64,000 nucleotides of DNA from Lachnospiraceae bacterium (GCA_017468395.1 JAFUIR010000018.1:24042-88041), one strand, 5' to 3'; shown: positions 24,083 to 33,558, counted from the first letter of the stretch. The notes: generated by a model from the sequence alone, not told the origin. Numbers and translations: made by a program.

Positions 24083-24142
24083 CCCCCGGCGTCATCGTGA
24101 TATGATTTGAAAAGAATCCACAGATGAGACCGGGGGTTTTTA
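24083..24142 (+). terminator. Terminator after transketolase operon
   Basis: CCCCCGG at 24083 pairs with CCGGGGG ending at 24136, extended by GTCATC with GATGAG-AC, leaving a long loop of about 25 bases, then TTTTTAT. Confidence 0.75.
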
Positions 24143-24249
24143 TGTCTTGGATTTTTCTGTCATAATGTGTTATACTCTGTGTGGAAGGTAGAAATAGAGA
24201 AACAGTGCAAAAGAATCGGGTAAGGTTCTTTTGCAGACGGGAGGTACAT

Positions 24250-24861
24250 ATGGGTTCACTTAAGGGAATGAAATGGCAGTCCATGCTGACGGCGGCGCTT
24301 TTTGTAATTATGGGAATTGTTTTGATTATTTATCCTGAAACGACGGCGGAAACAATTTGTTATGTGGTTGGTATTTCCGGCGTGGTTATCGGTATTTTCA
24401 CGGTGCTGGCATACATGTTCAGGGATGTGGAAAAAAATTATTATCGAAATGATTTCATAGTAGGCATGATGGAAATACTTCTTGGCGCATTTGTGCTTTA
24501 CAAAGCAGATTTGATTATAGAACTGATTCCCTGTGTTCTCGGTATGCTGGTGGTGTTCAGTGGTATCAGCAAATTGCAGAATTGCATTAATCTTCGCCAG
24601 ATGAACTGCGGAAACGGACTGGTTTTCTTTATTATGGCAGTGGTTAATATGCTATGGGGCATTTTGTTGGTAATAGATCCCTTTGATGATACGGAGTTAC
24701 TCTTTATTTTGATTGGAGTAGGTCTTTTGATTAGCGGCATTACAGATACTTTTGCAACTTTATATATGGCCAAAAAGATGAGAGATTATATGAAGGTTAC
24801 AGAGGCCATGACTAAAGGTGTAAGAGAAATCGAATGTATAGAAGAAAGTAAAGAAAAGTAA
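24250..24861 (+). CDS. DUF308/HdeD-like membrane protein
   Basis: 203 residues made of about six transmembrane helices in repeated pairs (AALFVIMGIVLIIYPETTAET; FIVGMMEILLGAFVLYKADL; FFIMAVVNMLWGILLVIDPF), as in the DUF308 short-repeat family that includes HdeD. HdeD is linked to acid tolerance in enterobacteria, but the function of Firmicutes members is not known. A charged tail of about 30 residues ends the protein. The ATG at 24250 follows GGGAGG by five bases, whereas the frame opens 69 bases earlier without a site. rpe begins 11 bases after the stop, so it probably heads an rpe-PAP2 operon. Confidence 0.8.
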   Translation: MGSLKGMKWQSMLTAALFVIMGIVLIIYPETTAETICYVVGISGVVIGIFTVLAYMFRDVEKNYYRNDFIVGMMEILLGAFVLYKADLIIELIPCVLGMLVVFSGISKLQNCINLRQMNCGNGLVFFIMAVVNMLWGILLVIDPFDDTELLFILIGVGLLISGITDTFATLYMAKKMRDYMKVTEAMTKGVREIECIEESKEK

Positions 24862-24872
24862 GGAAGAAAAAG

Positions 24873-25532
24873 ATGAATATTTTATCCCCTTCAATTTTGT
24901 CGGCAGATTTTACAAAGTTAGGCGAACAAATCATGGCAGTAGATAAAGCGGGAGCGCAGTATATTCATATTGATGTGATGGACGGGCTTTTTGTACCGTC
25001 CATCTCTTATGGTATGCCTGTAATACGCTCTATCAGACCTGTTACGGATAAGGTTTTTGATGTGCACCTTATGATTGAAAAACCGGAAAGGTATATTGAT
25101 GAATTTGCAGATTGCGGTGCAGATATTATTACTTTTCATTTAGAAGCCACAGATAAGGCAGGCGAAGTCATTGACATGATTCACGCAAAAGGATTGAAAT
25201 CGGGGCTGTCCATTAAGCCGGGAACCCCTGTAGAAGAAGTGCAGCCTTATCTGGAAAAAGCGGATATGATTTTGGTTATGACTGTGGAGCCGGGTTTTGG
25301 CGGTCAATCCTATATTGATGCCTGCACAGATAAAGTGCGCAAAATGAGAGAAATGATAGTAAATTGCGGCAGAGATATCGATATCCAGGTGGATGGCGGA
25401 ATAAATATTAAAAATGTGAAGGTTGTTTTGGAAGCCGGGGCTAATGTAATTGTAGCCGGTTCTGCTGTGTTCAAAAATGACATCGGAGCAAATGTGAAAG
25501 ATTTCTTGCAAATTATGGAGGAAAATAAATAA
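24873..25532 (+). CDS. rpe: Ribulose-phosphate 3-epimerase
   Basis: 219 residues, full family length. The TIM-barrel motifs are intact: LSPSILSADFTKLGEQI, HIDVMDGLFVPSISYG with the metal-binding His and catalytic Asp, DVHLMIEKPERYI, MTVEPGFGGQSYI, and DIQVDGGINIKN with the second catalytic Asp, then GANVIVAGSAVF for phosphate binding. It interconverts ribulose 5-phosphate and xylulose 5-phosphate in the cytosol, supplying substrate to the transketolase encoded upstream. Its stop codon overlaps the next start (TAATG). Confidence 0.97.
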   Translation: MNILSPSILSADFTKLGEQIMAVDKAGAQYIHIDVMDGLFVPSISYGMPVIRSIRPVTDKVFDVHLMIEKPERYIDEFADCGADIITFHLEATDKAGEVIDMIHAKGLKSGLSIKPGTPVEEVQPYLEKADMILVMTVEPGFGGQSYIDACTDKVRKMREMIVNCGRDIDIQVDGGINIKNVKVVLEAGANVIVAGSAVFKNDIGANVKDFLQIMEENK

Positions 25533-26041
25533 TGGAATTGGAAATTTTACATGCCTTGCAAGGCTGGCATGCAAATTGGCTGGATACCATTATGGTGTGG
25601 ATTACCAATCTGGGTGACGCCGGTTTGATTTGGATAGCCATGGGATTAGTGCTGGCTATTATTCCTAAGACGCGTAAATGTGGTGTACAGATGCTTATCA
25701 GCATGGCTGTAACCTTTGTGCTTGGTAATTTGATTTTGAAGAATATTGTTGCCAGACCCAGACCTTTTCATGTGGACTCCTCAGTGACGCTTTTGATTCC
25801 GGAGCCCAGTGAATATTCCTTCCCCTCCGGGCATACCATGAACAGTTTTACCAGTGCCACCATGCTATTTTTGCATTATAGGAAACCGGGAATTGCGGCA
25901 TTTATATTGGCAGCACTCATTGCTTTTTCCAGAATGTATCTGTTTGTGCATTATCCCACAGACATTTTGGGCGGAATTGTGCTGGGCGTGGTAGATGCGT
26001 TGGTTGTTTATCTTTTGGCAAAACGGTTTAAAAAGGCGTAA
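25532..26041 (+). CDS. PAP2-family membrane phosphatase
   Basis: 169 residues with about five helices. The three phosphatase motifs are complete: KNIVARPRPF, then PSGHTMNSF with the catalytic His, and SRMYLFVHYPTDILGG. Members dephosphorylate lipid phosphates such as undecaprenyl pyrophosphate or phosphatidic acid at the outer membrane face; which one applies here cannot be told. The start codon shares one base with the rpe stop, so translation is coupled, although the functional link to rpe is unclear. Confidence 0.9.
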   Translation: MELEILHALQGWHANWLDTIMVWITNLGDAGLIWIAMGLVLAIIPKTRKCGVQMLISMAVTFVLGNLILKNIVARPRPFHVDSSVTLLIPEPSEYSFPSGHTMNSFTSATMLFLHYRKPGIAAFILAALIAFSRMYLFVHYPTDILGGIVLGVVDALVVYLLAKRFKKA

Positions 26042-26082
26042 ATGGTTAAGTGAATTATATAAATTAAGAAAAAGGTGTCTTT

Positions 26083-29000
26083 ATGTGTAGAGAAAGATTG
26101 TTTAACGATGGATGGGAATTTGCCAAGACGGTTTTGGGCACGGAAATAGAGGATTTGACCAAGGAAGGCATTTCTTTTGAACCGGTGGATTTGCCTCATG
26201 ACTGGCTGATTTATAATACAAAAGATTTGTATGAAGACGGAACCGGATGGTATCGCAGGAGATATCATGCGCAGGAGATAAGCGGCCATGTGATGCTGCG
26301 TTTTGATGGTGTTTATATGGATTCCACCGTATATGTAAACGGGCAAAAGGCAGGGGATTGGAAATATGGTTATTCTGCCTTTGAATTTGAAATTACTCAT
26401 CTGCTGAAAACGGGAGACAACGAAATTTTGGTGCAGGTGCGTCATCAAAGTCCCAACTCCAGATGGTACTCCGGTGCAGGTATTTACCGCAATGTGTGGC
26501 TGAAGCAACTGCCGGAAAGTTATTTGGTATCTGATGGGGTTTACATAACTCCGAGAAGAGACGGAAGCGATGGACAGGAAAACCTTTGGAATGTGGGAGT
26601 GGACGTAGAACTTTATTGGCAGGGTGAAAAGAAGATGGCAGAACTCTGTTGCCGGATTTATAGAGCAGACAAAGAGGGAAAGCCTTGCGGCGATGTTGTA
26701 GCTACCGGTTGTGTCACCGATATTTGGGGAAAAGAGAAAGTGCATCTTGACATGGCATTGGACAATCCGCAGGTTTGGGATTTGGAAAATCCGGCCCTTT
26801 ATGTCATGGAAGTATGCTTAAAGGCGGAAGACCAAAAAGAGGATGTGCAGCAGGTTACTTTCGGTTGTAAAAGTGTGGAATTTTCGCCGGAAAAGGGATT
26901 TTTATTAAATGGAAGAAAAGTGAAACTGAATGGTGTCTGCGAGCATCACGATTTGGGATGTCTTGGGGCGGCGTACAGTCAGGCGGCTATGCGCCGTAAA
27001 CTGGTAACGCTGGGCAAGATGGGAGTAAATGCCATCCGCACCTCCCACAACATGCCTGCGGCAGAGTTTATGGATTTGGCAGACCAAATGGGCTTTCTGG
27101 TGGTATCAGAGGCCTTTGACATGTGGGAAAAATCCAAGACACAATATGACTATGCCCGTTTCTTTAAAGAGTGGGCGGCAAAAGATGTGGCATCTTGGGT
27201 GCGAAGGGACAGAAACCATCCCAGCCTGATTATGTGGAGTATCGGAAACGAAATCTATGATACCCACGCAGACGAGCATGGGCAGGAGATTACCCGGATG
27301 CTAAAAGAACTGGTGGAAAGTCACGATCCTTTGGGCAACGGTGCAGTTACCATCGGCTCTAATTACATGCCTTGGGAAAATGCCCAGAAGTGTGCGGATA
27401 TTTTGAAAATGGCGGGATATAACTATGCAGAACGTTATTATGAAAAGCATCATGAACAGTATCCTGATTGGGTGATTTACGGAAGCGAAACTTCTTCTGT
27501 GGTACAAAGCCGCGGTGTATATCATTTCCCTTTGGAACAGCCTATTTTGACGGATGATGATGAGCAGTGTTCCTCGCTTGGAAACAGTACCACCAGCTGG
27601 GGCGCAAAATCAGCGGAGTTTTGCATTTATGCGGACCGTGATGCAAAGTTTTCCATGGGGCAGTTTATTTGGACGGGACATGATTATATCGGGGAGCCTA
27701 CGCCCTATCAGACCAAGAACTCCTATTTTGGACAGATAGATACCGCAGGTTTTCCGAAGGACAGTTATTATATTTATCAGGCAGAATGGACGGATTATAA
27801 AAAAGCGCCCATGGTGCATTTATTCCCCTACTGGGATTTTAACGAAGGACAGATGATAGACCTTCGGGCCTGCACCAATGCGTCTTCTGTAGAGATTTTT
27901 TTGAATGATAAGTCTTTGGGCGTTACGCATATCGACCATGAGAAGGGGCAGGATTTGGTGGCTCATGTAAAAGTTCCCTATGAAAAGGGGACCATCCGCG
28001 CCGTGGCTTATGACGAGACCGGAAAAGCCATTGCAGAGGATATTCATAAATCCTTTGGAGAGAGTAGCCGTATCACATTGAAGGCAGACCGCATGTGGAT
28101 GCGTGCAGATGGCGAAGATATGATTTTCGTGGAAATCGGTATGCTGGATAAAGACGGAAATCCGGTGGAAAACGCTTCTGATTATGTGGATGTATGGGTT
28201 ACCGGTGCAGGCAGACTGCTTGGTCTGGACAACGGCGACAGTACTGATTACGATCAGTATAAAGGAACTTGTAGAAAACTGTTTAACGGTAAATTGCTGG
28301 CAGTAATCGGCGCAGGAGTAGTGCCGGGTGCTGTTGGTATCACGGTTACAGACATTGGTGAGAAAGAAAAAATTGCACCGGCTTCGCTGGCTGTACAGGC
28401 AGTTGCAGCCGAGGTGCGTGAAGGCGTCAGCGCCAATACGCGCAATCAGAAAATGCCGCTTGTGATAGGAAGCGAAGACCAGATTACCGTAAGAAAAATA
28501 GAGATAGTAAGTCCGGCGGGACAAAATTTTGGTGAGGGAAGAGAAGAAATAGAAGTATGCGCATATCTTCACCCTGCCGATGTTACAGTGAAAGACGTGG
28601 AATGGTCTGTGGTAAATGATGCGGGAATTCCCACAAATCTGGCGGAAATTGAACTTTTGCCTCTCGGAGAGGAAGAAATTTCCGATGACACAAGGGTTTT
28701 AGCGGGAAAAGTGCGTATCAAAGCCTTGGGAGACGGTCATTTCCGTGTGCGCTGTATATCCAGGGACGGCAGTGAAAAAGTGCGCCAGATTTCGGAACTG
28801 GAACTTACCGCAGAGGGACTTGGCCAGGCTTTTATCAATCCCTATGAATTTGTGGTTGGAGGACTTTACAGCGATTCCAAAGGCGATGTCAGTGGATATA
28901 ATGAGCGTGGCGTAGGTACGGGAAGGGAAGGAGAAACCTGGATTGGTTACAGTAATGTAGATTTTGGTGATTACGGCTCCGATGAAATTTCCATTCCCAT

Positions 29001-29595
29001 TTTTGCCATGAATGATGACCCCTACGGATTACAGATTTGGGAAGGTATGCCTGACGAAGAGGGTAGCCGTCTTTTGGCAGATGTTGTATATCAGATGCCC
29101 TGTATTTGGGATGTGTACCAGACAGTGACCTATAAACTTTCCCGCCGTGTCCGTGGCATTAAGACTATTTGTTTTGTGACAAAGGACCAGAAATTCTTCA
29201 TAAAAGGATTTTCCTTTAAGAAATATAATAAAGCCTTTGAACAGTTGCAGGCACTGGAATGTAACCGCATTTACGGAGATACCTATAAAAAGGTCACGGA
29301 CGCGGTGGAAGGCATTGGAAATAATGTGTCTTTGGAATATGAGAACATGGATTTTGGAGAAAATGGTATTAGCAAAATTACCATTTGCGGCAAAACTCCC
29401 TTGGAAAACAATACCATTCATATCCGCTTCTTTGGAGAGGACGGACAGGGCGTCAACCAGTTGGTAGAGTTCCCGGGGGCTGCAGAATATGAGGAGCATA
29501 CCTTTGAACTTGCTCCTGTTTTGGGCAAAAAGAAGGTGGTGTTTGTATTCCTGCCGGGATGTGACTTTGACTTTAAGTGGTTTAGATTTTCATAA
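26083..29595 (+). CDS. Glycoside hydrolase family 2 beta-galactosidase-like enzyme
   Basis: 1170 residues. The N-terminal sugar-binding domain (VDLPHDWLIYN, DGTGWYRRRY, RFDGVYMDSTVYVNG) leads to an Ig-like domain and the TIM barrel. Glu390 in SIGNEIYD is the predicted acid/base and Glu469 in YGSETSS the nucleophile. After the barrel come DUF4982- and Big-like beta domains and a C-terminal carbohydrate-binding-like module (about residues 940-1020, GDYGSDEISIPIFAMNDDPY), which make it longer than LacZ. No signal peptide is present, so it acts on imported oligosaccharides, probably beta-galactosides. AAAAAGG lies eight bases before the ATG. It stands 41 bases after the PAP2 gene without a visible terminator. 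Confidence 0.9.
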   Translation: MCRERLFNDGWEFAKTVLGTEIEDLTKEGISFEPVDLPHDWLIYNTKDLYEDGTGWYRRRYHAQEISGHVMLRFDGVYMDSTVYVNGQKAGDWKYGYSAFEFEITHLLKTGDNEILVQVRHQSPNSRWYSGAGIYRNVWLKQLPESYLVSDGVYITPRRDGSDGQENLWNVGVDVELYWQGEKKMAELCCRIYRADKEGKPCGDVVATGCVTDIWGKEKVHLDMALDNPQVWDLENPALYVMEVCLKAEDQKEDVQQVTFGCKSVEFSPEKGFLLNGRKVKLNGVCEHHDLGCLGAAYSQAAMRRKLVTLGKMGVNAIRTSHNMPAAEFMDLADQMGFLVVSEAFDMWEKSKTQYDYARFFKEWAAKDVASWVRRDRNHPSLIMWSIGNEIYDTHADEHGQEITRMLKELVESHDPLGNGAVTIGSNYMPWENAQKCADILKMAGYNYAERYYEKHHEQYPDWVIYGSETSSVVQSRGVYHFPLEQPILTDDDEQCSSLGNSTTSWGAKSAEFCIYADRDAKFSMGQFIWTGHDYIGEPTPYQTKNSYFGQIDTAGFPKDSYYIYQAEWTDYKKAPMVHLFPYWDFNEGQMIDLRACTNASSVEIFLNDKSLGVTHIDHEKGQDLVAHVKVPYEKGTIRAVAYDETGKAIAEDIHKSFGESSRITLKADRMWMRADGEDMIFVEIGMLDKDGNPVENASDYVDVWVTGAGRLLGLDNGDSTDYDQYKGTCRKLFNGKLLAVIGAGVVPGAVGITVTDIGEKEKIAPASLAVQAVAAEVREGVSANTRNQKMPLVIGSEDQITVRKIEIVSPAGQNFGEGREEIEVCAYLHPADVTVKDVEWSVVNDAGIPTNLAEIELLPLGEEEISDDTRVLAGKVRIKALGDGHFRVRCISRDGSEKVRQISELELTAEGLGQAFINPYEFVVGGLYSDSKGDVSGYNERGVGTGREGETWIGYSNVDFGDYGSDEISIPIFAMNDDPYGLQIWEGMPDEEGSRLLADVVYQMPCIWDVYQTVTYKLSRRVRGIKTICFVTKDQKFFIKGFSFKKYNKAFEQLQALECNRIYGDTYKKVTDAVEGIGNNVSLEYENMDFGENGISKITICGKTPLENNTIHIRFFGEDGQGVNQLVEFPGAAEYEEHTFELAPVLGKKKVVFVFLPGCDFDFKWFRFS

Positions 29596-29632
29596 GATTG
29601 GACGATAAGTACATTAGACAAGTCTTATGAAA
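29588..29632 (+). repeat. Inverted repeat across a stop codon and the next ribosome-binding site
   Basis: TTTCATAAGA (29588-29597) and its exact complement TCTTATGAAA (29623-29632) flank a 25-base loop. The left arm contains the GH2 stop codon and the right arm runs into AAAGGTGG, the ribosome-binding site of the next gene, so folding could limit its translation. Confidence 0.6.
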
Positions 29633-29643
29633 GGTGGTGTGGT

Positions 29644-30174
29644 ATGCGGATTGACAGTGTAAATAGTGCTCAGTACACAACGGTGCAGACAGTCAGGTTG
29701 CAGCCCCCAGACCGCCCGGAAAGTGTGGCCAATACGCAGCCGCCGGAAAAACTCCAACCCGAAAAAGTTCAAAGCCAAAAAGAGCAGCAAAATTTGGGGC
29801 AACGCATGAAGGAACAGTTAAAAAGAGACTGGAAAGCCATGGGAGAGTGGATGAAAAAACTGTTGCAGCAGGGGAGAGAAATGCTCTCTAAGGTGGCACA
29901 GATGCTTGCTAAACTGGGAAATTTTTGGGCACAGCCCGCCGAGAAACCTGCGGAAAACGGCATAGTGCCGCCTACATGGCAGGAGAATTTTAAGCAGAGG
30001 GTGAAAATGTTTTTCGATGCTGTGGCAGGATTTTTCTCCAGACATCTGCCTATGAATAACGGCAGTTTTTCGGGAACCAAGAAAGAAGATGGGCAGGAGG
30101 ATTTTACCGGAAAAAGCGAAAAACGGGAAGAATCCACGGAGCAGCCCAATTCCCATATTGACATCCGGGGATAA
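29644..30174 (+). CDS. Unrecognised helical, charged protein
   Basis: 176 residues, not recognised. It starts at ATG 29644 behind AAAGGTGG. The first 60 residues are Pro/Gln-rich. Residues about 50-130 form strongly amphipathic helices with many Lys, Met and Trp (LKRDWKAMGEWMKKLLQQGR; KMFFDAVAGFFSRHLPMNNG). The tail is Ser/Glu/Lys-rich. There is no signal peptide and no transmembrane helix. The opening MRIDSVNSAQY recalls the N-terminus of the EF-hand-like protein at 48181 (MRIASSAVAMSS), but only over a few residues. It sits between the GH2 gene and the metG T-box. Confidence 0.6.
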   Translation: MRIDSVNSAQYTTVQTVRLQPPDRPESVANTQPPEKLQPEKVQSQKEQQNLGQRMKEQLKRDWKAMGEWMKKLLQQGREMLSKVAQMLAKLGNFWAQPAEKPAENGIVPPTWQENFKQRVKMFFDAVAGFFSRHLPMNNGSFSGTKKEDGQEDFTGKSEKREESTEQPNSHIDIRG

Positions 30175-30182
30175 ATTTGCGT

Positions 30183-30211
30183 TTGACAGAAAACAAGGTA
30201 TGTGCTACCCT
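30183..30211 (+). promoter_or_regulatory. Promoter of the T-box/metG transcript
   Basis: TTGACA at 30183-30188, 17 bases, then TACCCT at 30206-30211 preceded by TGC (extended -10). Confidence 0.6.
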
Positions 30212-30217
30212 AAATCT

Positions 30218-30494
30218 ATATTTAGAAAAGCAATGATGAAGAGAGTATGTATGGAACGGTCTTACAGAGAGAAACCTATAGGCTGAGAAGGTTTGGATAC
30301 AGAACATACAGAACATGGCTTCGGAGCAGCGCACCGAACTGCAAAAGCGGCAAGGCTGCGACAGGTTTCGCCTGTTATAGCGACAGAGTATCAAGGGTAC
30401 TTAGTGAGGTCTGTTTCGTGAGAAGCAGATGAAAAGAAGTGGTAACGCGGTATATCCGCCTTCTTGTGCATAGGGCATGAGAAGGCGGTTTTTT
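30218..30494 (+). ncRNA. T-box leader, methionine specific
   Basis: A tRNA-sensing leader upstream of metG. GAAG at 30238-30241 pairs with CTTC at 30319-30322 to close Stem I, and the codon directly before that closing strand is ATG (30315-30317), matching Met. The T-box core AGAAGTGGTAACGCGG is at 30435-30450; its TGGT would pair with a tRNA end carrying discriminator A. The terminator is CCGCCTTCT (30456-30464) with AGAAGGCGG (30480-30488) followed by TTTTTT. Uncharged tRNA-Met should favour the antiterminator and raise metG expression. Stem boundaries are by eye. Confidence 0.9.
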
Positions 30495-30518
30495 ATTTCC
30501 GCAGAAATGGAGGAAAAA

Positions 30519-32516
30519 ATGGACAAACAAAAGTATTACATTACCACGGCGATTGCCTACACATCAGGCAAGCCTCATATCGGCAACAACTATGAAATTG
30601 TGTTGGCGGACAGTATTGCGAGATTTAAAAGAGCGCAGGGTTACGATGTGTTCTTTCAGACAGGAACTGATGAACATGGTCAAAAAATTGAGTTGAAGGC
30701 AGAGGCAGCAGGGGTGACACCCAAAGCCTTTGTTGACGATGTGGCAGGTGTAATCCGCGGACTGTGTGATCAACTGAATATTTCTTATGACAAATTTATC
30801 CGCACAACAGACGATTATCATGAGAAACAGGTACAGAAGATTTTCAAGCGTCTGTATGACCAGGGCGACATTTACAAAAGTGCTTATGAAGGATTGTACT
30901 GTACACCTTGCGAATCCTTCTGGACGGAGTCCCAGCTTGTGGATGGTAAATGCCCGGACTGCGGCAGAGAAGTAAAGCCTGCAAAAGAGGAGGCATATTT
31001 CTTCAAGATGAGTAAATATGCGGACAGATTGATTGAGCATATTAATACTCATCCCGAATTTATCCAGCCCGTATCCCGTAAGAACGAGATGATGAACAAT
31101 TTCCTGCTTCCCGGTTTGCAGGATTTGTGTGTATCCAGAACCTCTTTTAAATGGGGAATCCCCGTAGACTTCGATGACAGACATGTGGTTTATGTGTGGT
31201 TGGATGCACTGACAAACTATATTACCGGTGTGGGCTATGATGCAGAAGGAAACAGCACAGAGCAGTACAAAAAATTATGGCCTGCTGATCTTCACTTGAT
31301 TGGTAAGGATATTATCCGTTTCCATACGATTTATTGGCCCATCTTCCTGATGGCTCTCGGCGAGCCCCTGCCCAAGCAGGTGTTTGGTCATCCATGGCTT
31401 TTACAGGGTGATGGAAAAATGAGTAAATCCAAGGGCAACGTTATTTACGCGGATGACCTTGTAGATTTTTTTGGTGTGGATGCGGTGCGTTATTTTGTGC
31501 TTCACGAGATGCCTTTTGAAAATGACGGAACCATCACATGGGATTTGATGGTGGAACGTCTGAATTCCGATTTGGCAAATACATTAGGAAACCTTGTAAA
31601 CCGTACCATTTCCATGAGTAATAAGTATTTTGGCGGTGTGGTTGCTGACAAAGGGGTAACTCTTACGGAAAGCGATATCGCTGTGGATGCGGATTTAAAG
31701 GCGGTAGCAACAGGAGCCCTTGACAAGGTGGCTGCCAAGATGGAAGACCTCAGAGTGGCAGATGCGTTGACAGAAATTTTTGCTGTATTTAAACGTTGCA
31801 ATAAATACATTGACGAGACAGAACCTTGGGTACTTGCAAAAGACGAAGCAAAGGCAGACAGACTTTCCACAGTTCTTTACAATCTGGTGGAAGGTATTAT
31901 GATTGGAACATCTCTGCTTCAATCCTTTATGCCTGAAACAGCAGAAAAAATTGCTGCCCAGTTAAATACCGGTCTTAGAAGTTTTGAACAGTTGAAGACT
32001 TTTGGTCTGTATCCCAACGAAAATAAAGTGACGGAAAAACCTGAAATTCTTTTTGCAAGACTTGATATGAAAGAAGTGCTGGAAAAAGCGGAAGCAATGT
32101 TTGCGGAAAGAAGGGCAGAGGCACAAGCACAATCGGGTGCCGGTGAAGAAGTAAAAGAGCAAGCCAATGTAATTGACATTGAGGCAAAGCCGGAAATTTC
32201 TTATGACGACTTTGCGTCACTGCAATTCCAGGTGGGTGAAATCATTGCCTGCGAGGCAGTTCCCAAGTCCAAAAAACTGCTCTGTTCCAAGGTGCGTATC
32301 GGCAGTCAGGTAAAACAGATTGTTTCCGGTATTAAAATGCACTATACTCCGGAAGAAATGGTGGGCAAAAAAGTAATGGTTCTGGTGAACTTAAAGCCTG
32401 CGACATTGGCTGGAGTACTTTCCGAGGGTATGCTTTTGTGTGCGGAAGATGCAGACGGAAATCTGGCACTGATGAAACCTGAAAAAGACATGCCGGCAGG
32501 TGCAGAAATCTGCTAG
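30519..32516 (+). CDS. metG: Methionyl-tRNA synthetase
   Basis: 665 residues. The class I motifs are HIGN in SGKPHIGNNYE and KMSKS near residue 300. A zinc knuckle CTPCESF...CPDCGRE lies in the connective peptide. The last 110 residues form the tRNA-binding (Arc1p/EMAP-like) dimer domain: FQVGEIIACEAVPKSKKLLC and LVNLKPATLAGVLSEGMLLC. The ATG at 30519 follows GGAGG; a GTG/ATG opening at 30477 lies inside the T-box terminator and is rejected. It is controlled by the T-box leader just upstream, and the alpha/beta hydrolase follows after 13 bases. Confidence 0.97.
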   Translation: MDKQKYYITTAIAYTSGKPHIGNNYEIVLADSIARFKRAQGYDVFFQTGTDEHGQKIELKAEAAGVTPKAFVDDVAGVIRGLCDQLNISYDKFIRTTDDYHEKQVQKIFKRLYDQGDIYKSAYEGLYCTPCESFWTESQLVDGKCPDCGREVKPAKEEAYFFKMSKYADRLIEHINTHPEFIQPVSRKNEMMNNFLLPGLQDLCVSRTSFKWGIPVDFDDRHVVYVWLDALTNYITGVGYDAEGNSTEQYKKLWPADLHLIGKDIIRFHTIYWPIFLMALGEPLPKQVFGHPWLLQGDGKMSKSKGNVIYADDLVDFFGVDAVRYFVLHEMPFENDGTITWDLMVERLNSDLANTLGNLVNRTISMSNKYFGGVVADKGVTLTESDIAVDADLKAVATGALDKVAAKMEDLRVADALTEIFAVFKRCNKYIDETEPWVLAKDEAKADRLSTVLYNLVEGIMIGTSLLQSFMPETAEKIAAQLNTGLRSFEQLKTFGLYPNENKVTEKPEILFARLDMKEVLEKAEAMFAERRAEAQAQSGAGEEVKEQANVIDIEAKPEISYDDFASLQFQVGEIIACEAVPKSKKLLCSKVRIGSQVKQIVSGIKMHYTPEEMVGKKVMVLVNLKPATLAGVLSEGMLLCAEDADGNLALMKPEKDMPAGAEIC

Positions 32517-32529
32517 ATAGGAGATTGCC

Positions 32530-33477
32530 ATGAGAGTGGAAGAATTCTATTTTGATTCACGGGATAACCAAACGAAAATCCATGGAATAAGATACATGCC
32601 GGATACACAAAACGTATCCGGTGTGGTGCAAATCATACATGGTATGTCGGAACATGTGGCACGCTATGAGGAATTTGCCCGGTTTATGACGGAAAGAAAT
32701 TTTGTTGTGGTGGGAGAAAACCATTTGGGACACGGTAAAACGGTGGGCGAGAATGGAATTCAAGGATATTTTTGCAAGCAGGATCCCGCTACGGTAGTGG
32801 TCAGAGACAGTCATCGTCTGAAAAAAATGACACAGGAACTGTATCCCGGCGTGCCTTACTTTATTGCGGGACACAGTATGGGTTCTTTTATGTTGCGCAA
32901 TTACATGGCAAAATATGGTACGGGCATTGACGGAGCCATTATTATGGGAACCGGACAGATGTCTGCCGGACTCATTGCAATTGCCAAAATGATAGTTACC
33001 GTCCAAAAGTTGTTTATGGGCGGAAAACACCCCGGCAAACTGCTGGATAACATGGCCTTTGGTTCTTGTAATAAAAGAATTGAAAATCCTAAAACTTCTG
33101 TGGATTGGTTATGCAGCGACGAAACGGTAATAAGTAAATATTTAGAAGATAAAGAGTGCGGCTTTACATTTACTGTAAACGGTTTTGAAACATTGTTTGA
33201 ACTGATTACAAGGGCAGGAAAAAAAGAGTATATTGAGCAGATTCCGAAGGAGTTGCCTGTATTTATTATTGCAGGGACAAAGGATCCTATAGGCGAATAC
33301 GGCAAGGCAGTTAAAAAAGTGTACGAAGGGATGAAAACTGCAAATATACAGGATGTAACCCTGAAATTGTATGAAGAAAGCCGCCATGAAATTTTGAACG
33401 ATATTGAAAAAGAGACTGTGAAAAATGATATTTACCATTGGATAACCGCGCAAATGGCAAAGAAAAGCGGGGAATAA
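32530..33477 (+). CDS. Alpha/beta hydrolase (monoacylglycerol-lipase-like)
   Basis: 315 residues with the alpha/beta-hydrolase order: oxyanion segment VVQIIHGMSEHVARY, NHLGHGKT, nucleophile elbow FIAGHSMGSFML with the catalytic Ser, Asp in AGTKDPIGEYG and His in YEESRHEILND. The HGMSEH start is typical of serine aminopeptidase S33/lysophospholipase-type members; the natural substrate is unknown. AGGAG precedes the ATG by seven bases. It follows metG by 13 bases and is closed by a terminator, so it probably rides on the T-box-controlled transcript. Confidence 0.88.
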   Translation: MRVEEFYFDSRDNQTKIHGIRYMPDTQNVSGVVQIIHGMSEHVARYEEFARFMTERNFVVVGENHLGHGKTVGENGIQGYFCKQDPATVVVRDSHRLKKMTQELYPGVPYFIAGHSMGSFMLRNYMAKYGTGIDGAIIMGTGQMSAGLIAIAKMIVTVQKLFMGGKHPGKLLDNMAFGSCNKRIENPKTSVDWLCSDETVISKYLEDKECGFTFTVNGFETLFELITRAGKKEYIEQIPKELPVFIIAGTKDPIGEYGKAVKKVYEGMKTANIQDVTLKLYEESRHEILNDIEKETVKNDIYHWITAQMAKKSGE

Positions 33478-33517
33478 AAAGAGCGAAAACATATACACTA
33501 TTTAATGAAAGAAGTGA

Positions 33518-33558
33518 CCCCGGCGGGATGGGAATTCTCCTTTCCGCAGGGGCTTTTT
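33518..33558 (+). terminator. Terminator between hydrolase and D-lactate dehydrogenase genes
   Basis: CCCC and GGGG close a stem that continues with GCGGGA against TTCCGC and GGGA against TCCT, followed by CTTTTTC. Confidence 0.75.
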
